A program made the translations under genes and the position numbers. From Cytophagales bacterium (GTDB lineage Bacteria > Bacteroidota > Bacteroidia > Cytophagales > Thermoflexibacteraceae), in the NCBI GenBank assembly GCA_013299115.1, contig JAAFKA010000005.1, positions 172,064 through 236,063 on the forward strand: a DNA stretch of 64,000 nt, given 5' to 3'. Shown one piece after another: positions 27,279-35,492 of this stretch. How positions within the stretch are numbered: the stretch's first letter is position 1; every line of letters starts with the position of its first letter. The notes beneath the pieces are model-generated. The model was not told the DNA's origin and made no database searches. It worked only from the letters and a program-made list of their open reading frames with translations.

Positions 27279-27707
27279 ATGAAAAACTCTTTGCTCAAAA
27301 CCAACCTTTTTTTATTGCTGTTGCTGTTCACAATAGTAACTTTTAGTTGCAAAAATTCGGATTTTCTGCCCGATAACTCGATAGTTGGAAGTTACAAGGT
27401 GATTGACAATCCTGTTTTATGTGTAGCCCCTACGATGCTCGATGTCAAAATTAAAGCAGTCGGTACAACTTATAACTTGATATTTACAAATAGGTTTACC
27501 TCTGCAACAGAAGAATTATCTGGTATTAGGGTTGAAAAAAACGGCAATACAAGCAAACTGTTCTACGAGGATATAGAAATGGGGGAGTTCACTTTCCTAA
27601 AATATGATGAATGGTTGGGTGGTATTCCCAAAGGGGTAGAGGGCATGGTGCTACTATTGAAATTCAGCAGTAATAACAAACACTATGAGTTTATGGGTAG
27701 GAGATAA
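27279..27707 (+). CDS. putative lipoprotein, unknown function
   Basis: 142-residue protein with a lipoprotein-type signal: basic start MKNSLLKTN, a Leu-rich core, and Cys24 in TFSCKNSD. The mature part has short beta-strand-like stretches (GSYKVIDNP, TYNLIFTNRF, KLFYEDIEMGEFTF) resembling small lipocalin-like Bacteroidota lipoproteins, which is inference. An in-frame ATG 48 codons upstream would read through palindromes C2 and C3 and is rejected. Probably membrane-anchored in the periplasm. Confidence 0.65.
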   Translation: MKNSLLKTNLFLLLLLFTIVTFSCKNSDFLPDNSIVGSYKVIDNPVLCVAPTMLDVKIKAVGTTYNLIFTNRFTSATEELSGIRVEKNGNTSKLFYEDIEMGEFTFLKYDEWLGGIPKGVEGMVLLLKFSSNNKHYEFMGRR

Positions 27708-27828
27708 TTAATCAGTTGTTGCTTACAGAATTTTTTTTCTAAAACATAAGGTACTTCAGATTTCTCAAAGCCCAAAATATTGCAGTTTTGAGAAACCACA
27801 AACGCAAATTATTTAAAATTTAAACAAC

Positions 27829-28359
27829 ATGAAAAAATCCGAAATACAAAAAATGCCTGAATATTTTGATAGATATATTCACTTGGCAGATGACGTGCCT
27901 GTGGTTGAGGCACTCAAAATCAGTTTGCAAGAATTGCAAAATGCACCTATAAATAAGTGGCTTGCTTTGGGCGAAAGAGTCTATGCTCCCAATAAGTGGA
28001 CAATCAAAGACCTTTTGCAGCACTACATTGATACGGAAAGGGTGTTTGCTTACCGAATTACAGCCATAGCACGAGGCGACAAGCAGAAAATGCTGCCTTA
28101 TGACGAAGATATTTTTGCAATGAATGCCCAAGCCAACCGCAGGACAGTGGAAAATTTAGTAGAAGAACTTATTTTAATTAGAAAAGCTACTATTTTGTTG
28201 TTCCAATCTTTTACCCCTGAAATGTTGCAACAGCAAGGCAATGGTTTTAATGAGATGCAATACTGCCCTTTGTCGTTAGGTTTTATGCTGGCGGGGCATC
28301 AGCGTTGGCATTTTAAAGTGTTTGAAGAAAGATACTATCCACTACTGAACCAAAACTAA
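27829..28359 (+). CDS. DinB family protein
   Basis: 176-residue DinB/YfiT-like four-helix-bundle protein. Members are metal-binding and some are thiol transferases (for example bacillithiol-dependent); most, including this one, have no assigned substrate. Visible family residues: KWTIKDLLQHYIDTERVFAYR (about residues 46-66) with the conserved His, and the late LAGHQRWHF (His residues about 156 and 161), which with the first would form the three-histidine metal site. Since bshC is 5 kb away, a bacillithiol-linked role is conceivable but unproven. It is separated from the DUF1272 gene by one base, so the two are co-transcribed. Confidence 0.88.
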   Translation: MKKSEIQKMPEYFDRYIHLADDVPVVEALKISLQELQNAPINKWLALGERVYAPNKWTIKDLLQHYIDTERVFAYRITAIARGDKQKMLPYDEDIFAMNAQANRRTVENLVEELILIRKATILLFQSFTPEMLQQQGNGFNEMQYCPLSLGFMLAGHQRWHFKVFEERYYPLLNQN

Positions 28360-28360
28360 G

Positions 28361-28570
28361 ATGTTAGCCCTCAAACCAAATTGCGAAAAATGTGGCAAGG
28401 CACTGCCCAATGAAAGTGGCGAAGCCCTGATATGCAGTTTCGAGTGTACCTATTGCGAACATTGTGCAGCAGTGGTGCTGAAACACATCTGCCCAAATTG
28501 TGGCGGTAATCTTGTGAAAAGACCCATACGACCCGAAAAATATATGGGACAAAGTTGTCCTGTGAGTTAA
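28361..28570 (+). CDS. DUF1272 zinc-ribbon-like protein
   Basis: 69-residue DUF1272 protein. Cysteine pairs CEKC (residues 9-12), CSFECTYCEHC (about 25-35) and CPNC (46-49) point to one or two structural zinc sites. The family N-terminus MLxLKPNCExCxKALP is present. Function is unknown. It starts one base after the dinB stop codon, which suggests translational coupling. A 55-bp degraded copy of exactly this dinB/DUF1272 junction occurs at 32393-32447. Confidence 0.9.
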   Translation: MLALKPNCEKCGKALPNESGEALICSFECTYCEHCAAVVLKHICPNCGGNLVKRPIRPEKYMGQSCPVS

Positions 28571-28578
28571 AAACCATC

Positions 28579-28605
28579 TATCGGACACCTTTGAGGTGTC
28601 CGATA
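28579..28605. repeat. hairpin E1
   Basis: TATCGGACACC-TTTGA-GGTGTCCGATA, a perfect 11-bp stem. It starts 9 nt after the DUF1272 stop and ends 17 nt before the next start codon. E2 at 59001-59029 has the same stem with one G-C pair changed to C-G. Confidence 0.85.
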
Positions 28606-28622
28606 AATCTGTCCAACTACTT

Positions 28623-29711
28623 ATGAAAAAACTTGCTTTTGTTCTTGCCTTTTTATTGTATAATTCGGTTTTCTTGTATGCACAAAACAAGGTGCTTGCC
28701 CCCAAGATAGATGAAAGATTAGAATTGCTGAACATCATCTATTATTTGGCAACACCCAATTCGGCTGTTTCGCAAACCAATCCTTATTATTTTGATAAGG
28801 TGGCAACTTATTTTGCCAAACACAAGCACCATGCCTGCGTTGCCTATCTACGTGAACTAATTGGAAAATATGCCAAAGACAGCATAGACCTCAAAGATTG
28901 GGAGTTGCCTTCGCTTGCTTTTCACTTAAAACAAGAAAAAAAGTTTGAACCATTTGCAAATATGAGCAGCAGTCCTGATTCGTGGGACGACAAAACTCTA
29001 CTCATTCAGGAGTTTATTCGCCTTGTCAATGACTTTTACCTTGATACCAAAGCTGCTGTTTTCTTTCAATCGCAAGGCAAGTATTTTAAGAGCATAGAGC
29101 AAGGTTTTATAGCTACCCAAGTTACTATTCAGGCAAAATGGGTGGAAAACTTTTTTGGAATTGCCCCAACAGAACAATATTTTCCTGTTCAGGGCTTGTT
29201 AGCTACGAATGGTGCTTATTTACGAACTAATTTTGCTAATAACCAAAGACATACGCATACATTATTCACTTGCAAGCAATTTGATAAGCAAGGAATACCG
29301 CAAGATGTGCAAGTTGGTTATTATAAGTGGGCAATGCTACACGAGTACATTCATTGTTACAGCAACCAAATCATAGAAAACGACACCTTGCATTGGAAAC
29401 CTATTGGCGAAAAGTTGCTTGCCCTGCCTGCGGTCAATGAAAAAGTTAAAAATACGTTTTATGGTAATTGGCGGTATCTGCTCTACGAATCTTTGGTAAG
29501 AGCCACTGCCATTCGCTATGCCATAGCCCAAAAAGAGTCGACTGAAAAAATTAACGAGGACATTGCAAGGCAACAGCAAGCAGGGTTTTTATGGATGAGT
29601 GATTTAGTTAATAGCTTAGGGCTGTATGAGCAAAACAGAGGTAAATACAAAGACGTTGGCAGTTATCAAAATAGTTTGTTGCAACTATTTCAGACGTGGC
29701 AGCAAGATTGA
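28623..29711 (+). CDS. putative exported zinc metallopeptidase (DUF4932-like)
   Basis: 362-residue protein with a signal peptide (MKKLAFVLAFLLYNSVFLYAQ). A zincin motif HEYIH lies at residues 240-244 (WAMLHEYIHCYSNQ), and a family-like block YESLVRATAIRYAI follows about 45 residues later. General form and length fit DUF4932-type proteins of Bacteroidota, which have an HExxH but no characterised substrate. The start at 28623 is chosen because it opens the signal peptide and lies after hairpin E1; an ATG-like start 9 codons earlier would put the hairpin in the coding region. Confidence 0.78.
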   Translation: MKKLAFVLAFLLYNSVFLYAQNKVLAPKIDERLELLNIIYYLATPNSAVSQTNPYYFDKVATYFAKHKHHACVAYLRELIGKYAKDSIDLKDWELPSLAFHLKQEKKFEPFANMSSSPDSWDDKTLLIQEFIRLVNDFYLDTKAAVFFQSQGKYFKSIEQGFIATQVTIQAKWVENFFGIAPTEQYFPVQGLLATNGAYLRTNFANNQRHTHTLFTCKQFDKQGIPQDVQVGYYKWAMLHEYIHCYSNQIIENDTLHWKPIGEKLLALPAVNEKVKNTFYGNWRYLLYESLVRATAIRYAIAQKESTEKINEDIARQQQAGFLWMSDLVNSLGLYEQNRGKYKDVGSYQNSLLQLFQTWQQD

Positions 29712-29727
29712 AATAGAGGCTGTCTGA

Positions 29728-29760
29728 AAACCTATAAGGTTTTTAAAACCTTATAGGTTT
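29728..29760. terminator. hairpin after the metallopeptidase gene
   Basis: AAACCTATAAGGTTT-TTA-AAACCTTATAGGTTT, a perfect 15-bp stem 16 nt after the stop codon. There is only a short T-run, so it may be a weak terminator or an mRNA-stabilising end. Confidence 0.55.
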
Positions 29761-29882
29761 AGTTCTTGATAATGAGGTAGTTGTAAAAAAAATTTCATAG
29801 AAAATGGCTTTTCGAACATCCTCTCATCAGGTTGCAGCACTACCAAAAGTTAATTAAAAGTTAAAGAAAGTTAATTACTTGC

Positions 29883-29923
29883 AATTTAATTGACATATCA
29901 ATTAAATTTGTATCAATTAAATT
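29883..29923 (+). promoter_or_regulatory. candidate operator for the outer-membrane barrel gene
   Basis: AATTTAATTGA-CATA-TCAATTAAATT is a perfect 11-bp dyad (29883-29908), and its right half TATCAATTAAATT is repeated directly at 29911-29923, 15 bp on. This three-half-site layout about 70-110 nt before the start codon suggests a regulator binding site. The regulator is unknown; the AT content calls for caution. Confidence 0.45.
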
Positions 29924-29993
29924 ATGTGCTTTTGGTTTCTCAAAACCAAAATACAAATTATTTCTATTCTTTACTTTTAATTTTTTAAAAAAC

Positions 29994-32384
29994 ATGAAAA
30001 AACACACTGCAATCTATTTCATTATGATACTTTGCTTTACGACTTTTCAAATAGTTGGGCAAAATATTAGCTCTATTACAGGGAGGGTGGTGGACAAAAC
30101 CAATGAACCCTTGTTAGGCAATGTACTTGTTTTGTCGGTTAGTGATTCTTCATTTATACAAGGCGTAACCTTTTTAGACAGCATTTTTGTAGTAAGCAAT
30201 ATCAACAGACCCGAAGTTTTGCTTAAAATTACTTCTTTGTCTTTTGCAGACACCATCATCAAAGTTGTTTACAACGGGCAACCTAATATCAATTTGGGTA
30301 ATATCGTCGTAACATTGAAAGCAGGTGAGTTAGCGGCTGTTACAGTGGTGGGCAAATTGCCTTTGATAAAACACAACGACAACGGCACAATGGAGGTAAA
30401 TGTTGCCAATACAGTATTAGCTACCAGCAGTTCGGTTACAGAAATTTTGTCTAAATCTCCAAATGTAATGGAAAACAATGGGCAGTTGTCTGTTTTGGGT
30501 AAAGGAGAAGCCCTACTTTTTTTGAATGGCAGACAGATAACCAATGAAAGGTTGGCTTCGATACCTGTTTCGCAAATTCTAAAAATTGAAGTGATTGCAA
30601 ATCCCTCCTCAAAATATGATGCAGAGGGCAAAGCAGTTATCAATATCATAACGAAAACCAAAGTAGATGAAGGCATTATGGGAACAGCAAGCCAGCAAGT
30701 TACCTATTCGGATTTTGCGGGGACTAATGCCCAATCTTTTCTTGATTTGAATTATGCAAAAAATAAATTATCGGTAATAGGCAATTATTCCTTGCTTTTA
30801 GGTGAAAACAGAATGTTTTTGCACACTACCAGAACCAGACCTGCAACAGATGAGTACCTAAAATCGGATTTGCGAACAGATTGGCGAAGTAAAATGAACA
30901 ATTATTCAAACTATGGGTTGGGTTTGCAATATAATTTTGATAGCAAAAACAATATTTCTATGTCATACAACGGGTTTTCAGAAAATTTAGGTGGTTACAT
31001 TGGCAATAAAAATGCAATAACTACCAAAACTGATAGTAGTTTTTATAACAGTAAAATTGATAAAGACGAATTAAGAACCAATAATTCACTGACCCTGAAC
31101 TACAATAAAACAGTTGATACATTGGGTTCTGTACTGTTTGTTGGCACACAATATTCGCACTTTAACTCTGCTATTGACGATTTCATAACAGAAAATAGGA
31201 CTGTGAATGGCATAGACGGCGTGAGGCAACTAAAAAATAAAGTGGGGCATAGCATAGCTGTTTCAAGCACGCAGGGAGATTTTACCAAAGTGCTTAAAGG
31301 AGGCAAAAAGTTAGAAATGGGTGCAAAATTTAGCTATGTCAATACCGAATCTGCTACCGACTTTTTTATAGCCGAAAGTGGTAGTGTATTTAATTTAGAC
31401 AATACTTTGTCAAACAAGTTTCAATACAATGAAAAAATACCAGCTGCCTATTTCACGTATAGCGGAGGCATCAGCAAATTCAATTACAGTGCAGGCGTAA
31501 GAGGAGAATTGACTAATTATCAACTGAATACGAGTGTAGGAGGTGGACAACTTATTGCTGACAACTATTTTAATGTCTTTCCAAATTTGCAACTCAGTAC
31601 CAATGTTTCCCAAAATCTTAAATTAAGGGCATCATATACTTCCAGAATAACAAGACCACGTTATCAGGCATTGAATCCTTTTGTTGTTTATCAAGACCCA
31701 TTTACGACCATAGAAGGCAATGCCAATCTGATACCAGAGAAAACTCATGCTTTTGAAATTGGGGCAATTTATCAAAGTGCTGATTTTAGAATAGGCTATA
31801 ATTACACCTTAGACCCTCTTACTAATGCTGCTTTGAGAGGAACAAAGCCCAATAGTTACGTTTTAAAAGGTATCAATATAGAAAAAAGCCACAGTTTTTT
31901 TGCATCAATTACTAAAACCATTACTTTCAACTGGTGGACTTCTACCAATACCGTAAACCTTAGCTACACCAAAGAGGTAGATAATCAATATGATTTCATT
32001 TTTATAGAACCTACCCCAAAACTATACCTCTACTCAAATAACAGTTTTAATGTTGGTAAGCTGTTTAAGGTACAACTGCTTGCTTGGTATTTTGGTCATA
32101 ATCAATATGGTTTGAGAGAGGAGTATGCCCGATACTTAATAACATTAGGTATTGAAAAAGATTTTCTGCAAAATAAACTCAAACTTAGAATGTTGGCTAA
32201 TGATATTTTTACAAGAACCAATGCTTCTGGGTTTTATGGTGTAGGGAGAACAGATATTTTTTATAACAGGACCTTCAACAATACCTATTTCAGATTGATT
32301 GCCACTTGGAACTTTGGGCAATTAAAGAAAACTAATTTTAATATCAAATCAACAGGGCAAAATGAAAATAACAGAGTTGGTTGA
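29994..32384 (+). CDS. outer-membrane beta-barrel protein (TonB-receptor-like, OMP_b-brl_3 type)
   Basis: 796-residue outer-membrane protein. After a signal peptide (to about residue 23, QIVGQN) comes a carboxypeptidase-D-regulatory-like domain (ITGRVVDKTNEPLLGNVLVL, residues about 27-100). A plug-like domain follows (NVMENNGQLSVLGKGEALLFLNGR..., INIITK), then a large barrel of alternating aromatic strands. It ends without a T9SS tail. These proteins resemble TonB-dependent receptors, but no clear TonB box was identified, so energy-dependent import is uncertain. The ligand is unknown. It is preceded by a dyad operator candidate and followed by a relic of the dinB/DUF1272 junction. Confidence 0.87.
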   Translation: MKKHTAIYFIMILCFTTFQIVGQNISSITGRVVDKTNEPLLGNVLVLSVSDSSFIQGVTFLDSIFVVSNINRPEVLLKITSLSFADTIIKVVYNGQPNINLGNIVVTLKAGELAAVTVVGKLPLIKHNDNGTMEVNVANTVLATSSSVTEILSKSPNVMENNGQLSVLGKGEALLFLNGRQITNERLASIPVSQILKIEVIANPSSKYDAEGKAVINIITKTKVDEGIMGTASQQVTYSDFAGTNAQSFLDLNYAKNKLSVIGNYSLLLGENRMFLHTTRTRPATDEYLKSDLRTDWRSKMNNYSNYGLGLQYNFDSKNNISMSYNGFSENLGGYIGNKNAITTKTDSSFYNSKIDKDELRTNNSLTLNYNKTVDTLGSVLFVGTQYSHFNSAIDDFITENRTVNGIDGVRQLKNKVGHSIAVSSTQGDFTKVLKGGKKLEMGAKFSYVNTESATDFFIAESGSVFNLDNTLSNKFQYNEKIPAAYFTYSGGISKFNYSAGVRGELTNYQLNTSVGGGQLIADNYFNVFPNLQLSTNVSQNLKLRASYTSRITRPRYQALNPFVVYQDPFTTIEGNANLIPEKTHAFEIGAIYQSADFRIGYNYTLDPLTNAALRGTKPNSYVLKGINIEKSHSFFASITKTITFNWWTSTNTVNLSYTKEVDNQYDFIFIEPTPKLYLYSNNSFNVGKLFKVQLLAWYFGHNQYGLREEYARYLITLGIEKDFLQNKLKLRMLANDIFTRTNASGFYGVGRTDIFYNRTFNNTYFRLIATWNFGQLKKTNFNIKSTGQNENNRVG

Positions 32385-32392
32385 TTTTGCGG

Positions 32393-32447
32393 TATTATCC
32401 ACTGCTAAACTAAAACTAAGATGTTAGACCTCAAACCGAATTGCGAA
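32393..32447 (+). pseudogene. relic of a second dinB-DUF1272 junction
   Basis: 49 of 55 bases match 28333-28387, which encode the last residues of the DinB protein and the first residues of the DUF1272 protein; the ATG (32421) is kept but the frame soon stops. This is a degraded duplicate just downstream of the outer-membrane barrel gene, marking an old duplication and deletion event. Confidence 0.8.
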
Positions 32448-32615
32448 TATTTTCACTTAGAATTTTCTTAGTAAAACTTGGTGCTTCTCTGTTCCTAAGT
32501 GGTAAAAAAAGCTAAAAATTTTGAAACAGAAAACTTAAATTTTTTTACCTAAATTTTGCTAACTACCCAAAAAAAACTACATTTGTTCCAAAACCTAAAC
32601 AGACAATTTGGAATT

Positions 32616-32849
32616 ATGAGCAAAACACAAAGCACTTTATTTGCCTTAGTAGCAGGATTTGCTGCAGGTGCAGTCATTGGCATTTTGTTAGCACCCGACA
32701 AAGGGGACAAAACAAGAGAGAAAATAGCTAAAAAAACGGCTGATTTGAAAAAAGAATTGGAAGACCAAGTAGAAATAGGCAAAGCCAAAATCTATGAATT
32801 TGCAGATTCGGTAATTACCAAACAAGGGGCAGAAAAATTAAGTGCTTAA
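32616..32849 (+). CDS. YtxH domain protein
   Basis: 77-residue protein of the YtxH type: a single N-terminal hydrophobic segment with small-residue packing (LFALVAGFAAGAVIGILLAPDKG, about residues 8-30), the conserved LLAPxKGxxTRxKI motif, and a charged amphipathic helix. These are small membrane-associated stress-type proteins of unclear function. The start at 32616 is set at the family N-terminus; the 20 upstream in-frame residues are not family-like. Element C4 follows 19 nt after its stop codon. Confidence 0.88.
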   Translation: MSKTQSTLFALVAGFAAGAVIGILLAPDKGDKTREKIAKKTADLKKELEDQVEIGKAKIYEFADSVITKQGAEKLSA

Positions 32850-32868
32850 ATCTTGCCTTAACTATTTA

Positions 32869-32910
32869 GGTACGTTGGCAATGGTGCTTTTGCACCTTGA
32901 CAATCGTACC
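32869..32910 (-). repeat. palindromic element C4
   Basis: GGTACGTTGGCAATGGTGC-TTTT-GCACCTTGACAATCGTACC, the reverse orientation of C1 and C3 with the GTGC/GCAC stem tip. It ends 20 nt before the folC start codon. Confidence 0.85.
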
Positions 32911-32930
32911 TTTGTTTTTAAAATTGCAAC

Positions 32931-34220
32931 ATGACCTACGCCGAAACCATAGCCTATTTATATGCCCTGTTGCCTGTCTTTCATCGCATAGGGGCAGCAG
33001 CCTACAAAGCCAATTTGGACAATACCCTTGCCCTTTGCAAGTATTTGGGCAATCCTGAAACCAAATTTCCTACTGTACACATAGCAGGGACAAACGGCAA
33101 AGGTAGTTCTTCGCACCTCACTGCCTCTGTTTTGCAGGCTGCGGGCTACAAAACAGGGCTTTATACTTCGCCTCACCTCAAAGATTTTAGGGAAAGAATC
33201 CGAATCAACGGCATAGAAGTTCCTGAGCAGTTTGTCGTAGATTTTGTGGCAAAACACCGCACTTTCATTGAGCAGTTGCAACCTTCGTTTTTTGAACTCA
33301 CTGTGGGCATGGCGTTTTGCTACTTTGCCGAGCAAAAAGTAGATATTGCAGTAATAGAAGTAGGTTTAGGTGGCAGATTAGACTCTACCAACGTCATAGA
33401 GCCGTTGGCTTGCCTGATAACCAGCATTAGTTACGACCACCAAAACCTTTTGGGAGATACCCTGCCCCAAATTGCAACTGAAAAAGCAGGAATTATCAAA
33501 CCCCATACGCCTGTGGTTGTCAGCCAAACGCAGGAAGAAGTCAAAGCAGTTTTTGAGAGCAAAGCCCAAGAAATGGCAGCACCTATTTCTTTTGCAGACA
33601 AAATTTATTGGCTTGATTTTCAACACAATAGGAGAGAAAACTTAGATAGTTTTGATATTTACAAAGACAACAAAGCCCATATCAGACGCGTAACTTGCGA
33701 ACTCAAAGGAGATTACCAACCAAACAACATAAAAGGTGTGTTGGCACTCTTAGACATACTTCCGCAATTTCCTGTTACGCAAAACCATATTCGCATGGGC
33801 TTATCAACAGTGTGCAGGGCGACGGGGCTAAAAGGTCGTTGGCAACAGATAGGCACAGCACCTTTAATGATTTGTGATGTGGGGCATAACGAAGATGGAA
33901 TCAGGCAAGTAGTTAAGCAAATCAAAAAGCAAAAATTTGAGCAACTTCACTTTGTTTTGGGTGCTGTCAATGACAAAGCCATAGACAAAATGTTGGTGCA
34001 ACTACCCAAACAAGCCATTTATTATTTTTGTAAACCCAACATTCCCAGAGGGTTAGCTGCTGATTTGCTGCAAGAGCAAGCAAAAAGCTATGACTTGCAA
34101 GGCAGATGCTATGAGTCGGTGCAAGCTGCTATTATGGCAGCCCGACAACAAGCCAAAGCCCAAGATTTTATTTTTATTGGAGGCAGTAATTTTGTGGTGG
34201 CAGAGGTGGAAGGTTTATAG
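32931..34220 (+). CDS. folC: dihydrofolate synthase / folylpolyglutamate synthase
   Basis: FolC joins glutamate to dihydropteroate and extends the polyglutamate tail of folates, in the cytoplasm. The 429-residue Mur-ligase-family protein shows the P-loop GTNGKGSS (residues 53-60), the SPHLKDFRERI substrate loop, EVGLGGRLDSTN (family signature, about 143-154) and a C-terminal ligase domain with VGHNEDG. Length is normal and no residue is obviously missing. It is flanked by element C4 upstream and element F downstream, with no operon partner. Confidence 0.96.
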   Translation: MTYAETIAYLYALLPVFHRIGAAAYKANLDNTLALCKYLGNPETKFPTVHIAGTNGKGSSSHLTASVLQAAGYKTGLYTSPHLKDFRERIRINGIEVPEQFVVDFVAKHRTFIEQLQPSFFELTVGMAFCYFAEQKVDIAVIEVGLGGRLDSTNVIEPLACLITSISYDHQNLLGDTLPQIATEKAGIIKPHTPVVVSQTQEEVKAVFESKAQEMAAPISFADKIYWLDFQHNRRENLDSFDIYKDNKAHIRRVTCELKGDYQPNNIKGVLALLDILPQFPVTQNHIRMGLSTVCRATGLKGRWQQIGTAPLMICDVGHNEDGIRQVVKQIKKQKFEQLHFVLGAVNDKAIDKMLVQLPKQAIYYFCKPNIPRGLAADLLQEQAKSYDLQGRCYESVQAAIMAARQQAKAQDFIFIGGSNFVVAEVEGL

Positions 34221-34244
34221 AAAAGGCAAAAATTTTGGCAGAGA

Positions 34245-34358
34245 TATACACATCAGAAAGTAGTTTTGGGATTTTAATTTCAAAAATACAGCACAGAAGT
34301 AACAGTTCTTTAAGAACTGTTACTTCTCAAATCCCAAAACCACTTTCCGATGTGTATA
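34245..34358. repeat. nested palindromic element F
   Basis: Outer arms 34245-34274 and 34329-34358 pair at 28 of 30 positions (TATACACATCAGAAAG.. with ..CTTTCCGATGTGTATA). Inside, 34295-34327 is a 16-bp perfect hairpin (AGAAGTAACAGTTCTT / AAGAACTGTTACTTCT). The plan is the same as B2: an inner hairpin within unrelated longer outer arms. It fills the convergent gap between folC and the esterase gene. Confidence 0.88.
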
Positions 34359-34410
34359 GGAAACCTCTACCAATAGTTTTAAAAATATCTTTCCGCATAA
34401 GGAGCTTTTG

Positions 34411-35202
34411 TTATTTAACAAATGCCCATGTCAAAAAATCGGGCAAGCAGGTAGCCCATGTTTTTTGATTATGCTCACCGCCTTCTATGCAAAGATATCG
34501 CATATCTGCATCTTTTTTGTAGCCTTTTTTCTCCAATTCGGTCATTAAGTCCAGCGTATCGTCTATGGCATCTATGATGCCGTTGTTGTTTCGGTCATCT
34601 TTTTCATCTGCCGTACCGACTTCGAACCACATTTTTAGTCCTTTTTTGTAACTACTTTGCCTAATCAAATTGTGCATAATTCGGTCGTTTTCGTCGTCAT
34701 AGCCGTCTTCGTATGCTTTTTTTCGCCACCAAAACGACCCCGAAAATACACCTACTTTGGTAAATGCGTAAGGGTGATGCCAAGTAATATCAAAAGCAGA
34801 CAACCCTCCTAACGAAAACCCCATAAAAGCTGTATGGGTAGCTTCTTTTTTCACTCGGTAACTTTGGTGGATATAAGGCATGAGTTCGTCCATCACAAAT
34901 TTGGTATATTTGTCAGCTTTACTCCCTCTGCCTTTGTAGTCGGGCATGGCAGCAGTGCCATATTCTTGCAATCTTTCGCTGCAAGTATGCACCGCCACTA
35001 CGATTATTTTGGGTAATTTATTGTCTTGGTACAGCCCTGTTAGGGTGTTTTCCATTTTGACACCTTCCATATCTTGTCCGTCATTGGCATAGAGAACAGG
35101 ATATGCCTCTGTTTCTTGGTGATAGTGGGGTGGCAAAAAAACGTCAAGCACTACATGACGTTTTAGATATTTGGAGTAAAATTTGTCTATACGCACAACC
35201 AT
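34411..35202 (-). CDS. alpha/beta-hydrolase esterase (Fes/esterase D-like)
   Basis: 263-residue putative esterase. The nucleophile elbow is GFSLGG with Ser130; a late His in GGEHNQKTW (about residue 250) and an acidic region NNNGIIDAIDD supply likely partners of the triad. The N-terminus RHVVLDVFLPPHY..PVLYANDGQ matches the enterochelin-esterase/YieL-like family. No signal peptide is seen, so it is probably cytoplasmic. The substrate is not predictable. It is convergent with folC. Confidence 0.9.
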   Translation of the reverse strand: MVVRIDKFYSKYLKRHVVLDVFLPPHYHQETEAYPVLYANDGQDMEGVKMENTLTGLYQDNKLPKIIVVAVHTCSERLQEYGTAAMPDYKGRGSKADKYTKFVMDELMPYIHQSYRVKKEATHTAFMGFSLGGLSAFDITWHHPYAFTKVGVFSGSFWWRKKAYEDGYDDENDRIMHNLIRQSSYKKGLKMWFEVGTADEKDDRNNNGIIDAIDDTLDLMTELEKKGYKKDADMRYLCIEGGEHNQKTWATCLPDFLTWAFVK

Positions 35203-35412
35203 TGTGTTTTGAGAATTTGATACAAAAAAAGTGCTGTAAACAGCTGCTCGGTCTATCGGGAGAAAAAGCTAAGAAAGTTATAAAAAATAAATCAATTTTT
35301 GCAAAAAGAGTAATAATTTTAATAACTTATTTTAATTATGTTTTGTTTTGTCAGGTTTTCAAATAAATAAGTCAATAGATTAAACCTTTGGGCTGTTGCA
35401 CAATCTACCAAA

Positions 35413-35474
35413 TAGTAGCATACGCTTTAGCGTGTGATTTTCCATGTAACATACGCTTTAGCGTGTGATTTTCC
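35413..35474 (+). repeat. tandem D-type hairpins upstream of the serine hydrolase
   Basis: Two tandem copies of an about 27-bp unit: CATACGCTTTAGCGTGTG followed by ATTTTCC, at 35419-35443 and 35450-35474. Each folds as a hairpin with one G-T pair. The second copy ends 18 nt before the start codon. The same hairpin with a swapped base pair lies at 14575-14592. Confidence 0.85.
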
Positions 35475-35492
35475 TTAAAAATTTATAAAACA

